Source of the DNA: UBA5972 sp964588725
GTDB taxonomy: Bacteria > Pseudomonadota > Alphaproteobacteria > Rhodobacterales > Rhodobacteraceae
NCBI GenBank assembly: GCA_964588725.1
Contig: CAZPQL010000038.1
Location: forward strand, 1 to 30,492
Reading direction: 5' to 3'
DNA: 30,492 nucleotides
The notes under the pieces were generated by a model. The model ran no database searches. It saw only the letters and a program-made list of their open reading frames with translations, and was not told where the DNA came from. Positions 26,312 to 30,492 of this stretch are shown one piece after another. Position 1 is the stretch's first letter. The number at the start of each line of letters is the position of its first letter. The position numbers were made by a program, and so were the translations under genes.

Positions 26312-27232
26312 TTAGTTGAGCTGTCCGAAAATTTCTTCGCGGTGAAATCTTAGGTACTCTGGGTTCGGGTAATGTTGTCGGTCATCTGGCAGTATTAGTT
26401 TTTGGCCGGGGGCAAAAAGCCGATGCGCCGTCTCCCTTGGAACTTTATTGCCTGACACGATAATCGACCAATCTTCGGCCACCGAAATTAGCCCCCGATC
26501 AAACATCCAGTGTATCGTGCCCGACAGCGCCAATCCGTTTGATACTTTGTCTGGCCCTTGAAATTTTACCGGTCGGATATGCGCTGCCTGAACTTCGGGG
26601 CGGCCTTTGCCGTTTCGCAACGACAGCCCGGAAATTGCGCAACTGGCGCTGTACGCGGCTTTAACCTGTCGGCTAAAGGACGCATCGCGGGCTTTCCGGG
26701 ATGTTAGAATGTCTTCGCGGAATATTTCGAGCGGAGCGGCTTCAAAATGTGCGGGGCCTTCTGAAAACCCAATATTTTCCACTGGAAGCGGGCCGTCACG
26801 GGGAAACGATTCCGACGATGTAATCTCGGTCAAACCATAATTGACGATTGAACCAAATTCTGCGTCGCTTAATATTCGTACAGCGCTGACATTTGCGCCG
26901 CCTGAAGTCGGTTGACCTAATGCCCCGCGCAAACTTGATTCCCAAGCGATGTTGTTGGCGTTTGCGCGTGGGACGGTCCGCTCGAAACTCCACTCGCTGC
27001 CACGGTCCAACAGCGCGTAATAGTAGTCGGGCAAATTGTTGTCGGGGGCGACGGCCAAGACTTTTTGAACGGAAACATAGCCAAAAGCCCCTGACTTTCC
27101 CTCGTAGAAAATCACCCAGTCGCCGACGGTTTTAAGGACAGATTTCAAATAGCGTTTAGGGAAATGGTAGGCTTCTCCGGGCTTGTCGTCATAGATGGAA
27201 TTGGGGTTTTGAATAAAGACGGCTTTCACCAT
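26312..27232 (-). CDS. HNH endonuclease with a PUA/EVE-like N-terminal domain
   Basis: A 306-residue protein. The C-terminal part (about 185-290) is an HNH_2-type nuclease with Cys198, the QAAHIRPV motif (His218), Asn232 in SNGLALS, and HWMFDRGLI (His241, Asp245), the order expected for the His-Asn-His metal centre. The N-terminal 1-85 region (YHFPKRYL, GDWVIFYEG, GAFGYVSVQKV, DYYYALLD) has the strand pattern of PUA-superfamily domains such as EVE, which read modified bases in some Type IV restriction enzymes. The ribosome site GGAGGAAAATAAAAC is good. The gene is visibly richer in A and T than its neighbours, consistent with acquisition. No methylase accompanies it. Modification-dependent restriction is inference. 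Confidence 0.72.
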   Translation of the reverse strand: MVKAVFIQNPNSIYDDKPGEAYHFPKRYLKSVLKTVGDWVIFYEGKSGAFGYVSVQKVLAVAPDNNLPDYYYALLDRGSEWSFERTVPRANANNIAWESSLRGALGQPTSGGANVSAVRILSDAEFGSIVNYGLTEITSSESFPRDGPLPVENIGFSEGPAHFEAAPLEIFREDILTSRKARDASFSRQVKAAYSASCAISGLSLRNGKGRPEVQAAHIRPVKFQGPDKVSNGLALSGTIHWMFDRGLISVAEDWSIIVSGNKVPRETAHRLFAPGQKLILPDDRQHYPNPEYLRFHREEIFGQLN

Positions 27233-27253
27233 GTTTTATTTTCCTCCAATTCC

Positions 27254-27278
27254 AAAAATATCTCAGGACTCTGAGATA
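27254..27278 (-). terminator. Rho-independent terminator of the formate dehydrogenase gene
   Basis: On the minus strand TATCTCAG (27278-27271), loop AGTC, CTGAGATA (27266-27259), then TTTTT (27258-27254). A perfect 8-bp stem with a tetraloop and a T-run, 7 bases after the stop codon of the gene. It separates that gene from the endonuclease gene. Confidence 0.82.
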
Positions 27279-27285
27279 CCCTTTC

Positions 27286-30048
27286 TTAGACCACCTTCTC
27301 CACCCTAACCGCCGAGAACTTGAATTCCGGGATTTTCCCGAACGGGTCCAGTGCCGGGTTGGTCAGGACGTTGGCGGCGGCTTCCACATAGGCAAATGGC
27401 AGGAACACCATATCTTCGGATATGGCACGGTCGGCGCGCGCCATCGTAACGATCGAGCCGCGTTTCGTAGTCAGACGGATCGCGCCACCGGCGTCGATCC
27501 CAAGGCGCCGCAAGGTTTTAGGGTGCAGCGAGCAATTGGCCTCGGGTTCCACGGCGTCAAGAACTTTGGAGCGCCGCGTCATCGATCCGGTGTGCCAATG
27601 TTCAAGCTGACGCCCCGTGGTCAGGATCATCGGGAATTCGGCATCGGGCACGTCGTCGGGCGGAACGATGCTGGCGGGGGTAAAGCGTGCGCGACCGTCG
27701 GGGCGCGGGAATCCGTCGCCAAAGACGATTGGCTGGCCGGGATCATCGGGTGACAGCGACGGATAGGTCACCGCCCCGGTTTCAAGGCGTTCCCAGGTGA
27801 TGTTGTCCAGCGAACCCATGCCCCGCTTCATTTCGGCGAAAATTTGCGACGGGTGCGTGTAGCTCCAGTCCAGCCCCAGCCGCTGCGCCAGATCGGTGGT
27901 GATCGCCCAGTCCTCGCGCGCCTGCCCCGGTGGGGGCACCGCCTGGCGTCCCATCTGTACCTGCCGGTTGGTGTTGGTCACGGTGCCGGTTTTTTCGGCA
28001 AAGGCAGTTGCGGGCAGGATCACGTCGGCATAATTGGCGGTTTCGGTCAGAAAAATATCCTGTACCACAAGGCATTCAAGGCTGGCGAGCGCCTGACGCG
28101 CGTGTTCCACGTCGGGGTCAGACATGGCGGGGTTTTCGCCCAAGATATACATGCCCTTGATGTTGCCGTCATGGATCGCGTCCATGATCTCGACCACGGT
28201 CAGGCCTTTTTGTGCACCGAAATCCACGTCTGAGCGCCAGATTTCGTTGAACGACGCGCGAATGCCGTCGTCCTCAACCGACTGATAATCCGGCAAAAAC
28301 ATCGGAATCATGCCCGCATCTGATGCGCCCTGAACGTTGTTTTGACCGCGCAGCGGATGCAACCCCGCACCGGGACGACCCACGTGCCCGCACATCAGCG
28401 CCAAGGAGATCAGACAGCGCGAATTGTCGGTGCCGTGGATATGTTGCGAAATGCCCATACCCCAGAAGATCATTGCGGCCTTGGACTGCGCAAACAGGCG
28501 CGCAACCTCGCGCAGAACGTCAGCATCGATCCCGCATAGCGGCGCCATTTTTTCGGGCGTGAAACCCTTTAGGTGCTCTTTTTGCGCCTCCCAGTTTTCG
28601 GTGTAAGCCTTTATATACTGCTGGTCATAAAGCTTTTCTTCAACGATCACGTGCATGATCGCGTTCAGCATTGCCACATCGGTGCCGGGACGGAATTGCA
28701 GCATATGTTCGGCGTGACGGCTAAGCGCCTGCCCGCGCGGGTCCATGACGATCAGCTTGCCGCCGCGTTTGACGAATTGTTTGAAATAGGTCGCCGCCAC
28801 CGGATGGTTGCCCGCGGGATTACAGCCGATGACAATGGCCACATCGGCGTTTTCGATTTCGTTGAACGTGGCCGTGACCGCGCCCGAGCCGACATTTTCC
28901 ATCAGCGCTGCGACCGATGATGCATGGCACAACCGCGTGCAGTGATCGACGTTGTTGTGTCCAAATCCCTGCCGGATCAGTTTTTGAAACAGGTAGGCCT
29001 CTTCGTTTGTGCATTTGGCCGAGCCAAAGCCGGATACCGATGTGCCACCGTGCGCGTCGCGCAATCCGCCCAATCCCCTTGCGGCGGCGTCGAGCGCCTC
29101 GTCCCAGGTGGCCTCGCGGAAATGCGTCAGCACATTTCCGGGATCAACGTTTAACCCTTTGGCGGGCGCATCATCCCTACGGATCAACGGTGTGTTCAGC
29201 CGGTGCGGGTGGTGGATGTAATCATAGCCGAACCGCCCTTTGACGCACAGTCGCCCGCCGTTGGCGGGGCCGTTGATGCCGTCGACCTGAACGACTTTGT
29301 CGTCTTTGATCTTCATACTCACCTGACACCCGACGCCGCAGAACGGGCACACCGATTGCACCTCCCGGTCCACGACGCTGCTGTCGCCGCGCTGGTTTGC
29401 GTCCAGCACCGCCGCAGGCATTAACGCGCCGGTCGGGCAGGCCTGTACACATTCACCACACGCCACGCAGGTGCTGTCGCCCATGGGATCGTCGATATCA
29501 AAAACCGGCAGCGCATTGCCGCCACGGCCGGCCATTCCCAGGACATCGTTGACCTGAACTTCGCGGCAGGCGCGCACACAAAGATTGCACTGGATGCAGG
29601 CATCCATGTTGACCGACATCGCCACGTGACTGTCGTCAAGCAGCGGGATTCGGTCAGTCGGGCGTGCCGGAAAGCGGCTGGCGGTCGCATTCTGCGCCAC
29701 CGCCATATCCCAGAAATGCGAAGACGCGTCATGGGCGTCGCGTCTCTCTGGTTGATCACCGACCAGCAGTTCCATCACCAGTTTGCGCGCAGTTTTGGCG
29801 CGCGCGCTTTGCGACTTGACCACCATACCATCGGTTGGTGTTCGGATGCACGAAGCGGCCAGCACACGCTCGCCATCGATTTCAACCATACAGGCGCGGC
29901 AGTTGCCGTCGCTGCGGTAATCCTGGGCGCCGGAATGACAGAGGTGCGGGATATCGGTGCCAAGACGTTTGGCAGCCTCCCAGATGGTTTCATCTGCGTG
30001 TGCTGTGACGGCTTTTCCGTCCAGCTTGAAATGTACATCGGTGCTCAT
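27286..30048 (-). CDS. Formate dehydrogenase alpha subunit (molybdopterin, NuoG-like N-terminus, Cys active site)
   Basis: A 920-residue enzyme oxidising formate to CO2. The N-terminus has a [2Fe-2S] ferredoxin fold (Cys37, 50, 53, 67), then two [4Fe-4S] sets (Cys151/154/157/161 and 194/197/200/204). The molybdopterin domain has its own [4Fe-4S] (Cys234/237/241/268). The active-site region VDHCTRLCHASS makes Cys374 the likely molybdenum ligand, so no selenocysteine is used. The C-terminal dinucleotide domain contains TTGRQLEHWHTGSMTRRS. The His-Cys cluster of NuoG/FdsA between the [2Fe-2S] domain and the next clusters is missing. ATG 30048 with GGAG 8 bases upstream is preferred to an upstream in-frame start. 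No fdsB, fdsG or fdsC is adjacent, and the gene has its own terminator. Confidence 0.9.
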   Translation of the reverse strand: MSTDVHFKLDGKAVTAHADETIWEAAKRLGTDIPHLCHSGAQDYRSDGNCRACMVEIDGERVLAASCIRTPTDGMVVKSQSARAKTARKLVMELLVGDQPERRDAHDASSHFWDMAVAQNATASRFPARPTDRIPLLDDSHVAMSVNMDACIQCNLCVRACREVQVNDVLGMAGRGGNALPVFDIDDPMGDSTCVACGECVQACPTGALMPAAVLDANQRGDSSVVDREVQSVCPFCGVGCQVSMKIKDDKVVQVDGINGPANGGRLCVKGRFGYDYIHHPHRLNTPLIRRDDAPAKGLNVDPGNVLTHFREATWDEALDAAARGLGGLRDAHGGTSVSGFGSAKCTNEEAYLFQKLIRQGFGHNNVDHCTRLCHASSVAALMENVGSGAVTATFNEIENADVAIVIGCNPAGNHPVAATYFKQFVKRGGKLIVMDPRGQALSRHAEHMLQFRPGTDVAMLNAIMHVIVEEKLYDQQYIKAYTENWEAQKEHLKGFTPEKMAPLCGIDADVLREVARLFAQSKAAMIFWGMGISQHIHGTDNSRCLISLALMCGHVGRPGAGLHPLRGQNNVQGASDAGMIPMFLPDYQSVEDDGIRASFNEIWRSDVDFGAQKGLTVVEIMDAIHDGNIKGMYILGENPAMSDPDVEHARQALASLECLVVQDIFLTETANYADVILPATAFAEKTGTVTNTNRQVQMGRQAVPPPGQAREDWAITTDLAQRLGLDWSYTHPSQIFAEMKRGMGSLDNITWERLETGAVTYPSLSPDDPGQPIVFGDGFPRPDGRARFTPASIVPPDDVPDAEFPMILTTGRQLEHWHTGSMTRRSKVLDAVEPEANCSLHPKTLRRLGIDAGGAIRLTTKRGSIVTMARADRAISEDMVFLPFAYVEAAANVLTNPALDPFGKIPEFKFSAVRVEKVV

Positions 30049-30209
30049 AGCCGACTCCACGCGAATGTCGTTCGCGGGCATCCTAATCACACAGCGCGCG
30101 CGGCTCAAAGCGGAAACCCGACATCGAATACGCTGATTGCGGCCTTGTAGGTTTCGCATTGGCATTCCGGCGCGGGCAAATTAGGTCTTCTGCAAGAGGA
30201 GAACACGTC

Positions 30210-30492
30210 ATGCCGCATCTTTGGGTCCGTGCCGAGCAGCGCGATAATGAACAGCGCGTTGGTGTGACGCCGGATGGCGTAGCGGCGCTGATTGCCAACG
30301 GATTTAAGGTGACGGTTGAAAATTCACCGTGTCGGGCCATCGGGATAGACGGTTACCGCGACGCCGGTGCGCAAATCGCGCCCGCGTTCACGTGGATCGA
30401 TGCCCCCAAAGACGCGATTATATTCGGCCTGAAAGAACTGCCCGACGACGGCACGCCCTACGAGTGGGACGAGGACTTCGGATGGATCGAGG
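30210..30492 (+). CDS. Saccharopine dehydrogenase (NAD+, L-lysine-forming type), 5' part
   Basis: The first 94 codons are present and the gene runs off the window. MPHLWVRAEQRDNEQRVGVTPDGV is the start of the alanine dehydrogenase/transhydrogenase-like N-terminal domain. RVGVTP and the later EDSPCRAIGIDGYRDAGAQI-type segment match LYS1-like saccharopine dehydrogenases better than alanine dehydrogenase (REIKNNEYRVGLTP). The enzyme interconverts saccharopine with lysine plus 2-oxoglutarate. The ribosome site AGAGGAGAA lies 7 bases before ATG 30210. It is divergent from the formate dehydrogenase gene across 161 bases, where I saw no distinct promoter. Confidence 0.78.
   Translation, partial: MPHLWVRAEQRDNEQRVGVTPDGVAALIANGFKVTVENSPCRAIGIDGYRDAGAQIAPAFTWIDAPKDAIIFGLKELPDDGTPYEWDEDFGWIE

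Noticed and set aside
30049..30165. 39-residue N-terminal extension of formate dehydrogenase
   Set aside because: The extension is basic and low in conservation, and ATG 30048 has a GGAG site and begins the ferredoxin-like domain.

Overview
The window reads as chromosomal DNA of an alphaproteobacterium, most likely a marine Rhodobacteraceae (Roseobacter-group) species. The grounds are the protein families themselves: a DinB with an N-terminal CxxC/CxxC segment, an N-formylglutamate amidohydrolase-like protein, a dimethylglycine dehydrogenase-GcvT fusion, a NuoG-like formate dehydrogenase alpha subunit, and a PAS-7-type hybrid kinase. Moderately high GC, short intergenic spaces and frequent ATGA start/stop overlaps fit. 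The assignment rests on recalled family resemblance, not on a search. No integrase, transposase, CRISPR array or phage gene was seen, and no stretch longer than 300 bases lacks a gene.

Layout. Positions 1-4133 (+) hold the 3' end of a homocysteine S-methyltransferase, a flavin-binding PPOX protein, a medium-chain reductase and a dimethylglycine/sarcosine dehydrogenase fusion. This is plausibly part of glycine-betaine demethylation. Next come rluA (+), a 55-residue membrane protein (-) and clpB (-). clpB has a recognisable heat-shock type promoter. A putative membrane methyltransferase, pyrF and dinB follow on +, then an N-formylglutamate amidohydrolase-like gene (-). A sigma70-like promoter then precedes tRNA-Val(GAC) and rpmJ, which ends in a clear terminator.

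Positions 11861-21932 (-) form one long transcription unit: a TTG-started acyl-CoA synthetase, livG, livH, livM, a periplasmic binding protein, livF, a PaaK-like protein with an altered ATP loop, and a secreted caspase-like protein lacking the catalytic cysteine. Two hairpins bracket the binding-protein gene. Divergent from this unit is a two-component system: a soluble hybrid histidine kinase and an OmpR-type regulator. A perfect 6+5+6 palindrome lies in the shared 198-bp region. A reasonable model is a sensed, uptake-coupled CoA-activation system for an organic acid, but the substrate cannot be read from the sequence.

The most unexpected structure follows the regulator. A convergent APC-like permease gene is bracketed by two same-direction copies of the regulator's 3' end. 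One is the functional end; the other is a diverged 24-codon remnant just before a 55-residue membrane protein. This looks like the scar of an insertion or replacement. The window ends with an HNH endonuclease having a PUA/EVE-like N-terminus (-), a stand-alone formate dehydrogenase alpha subunit (-) with its own terminator, and the start of a lysine-type saccharopine dehydrogenase (+).
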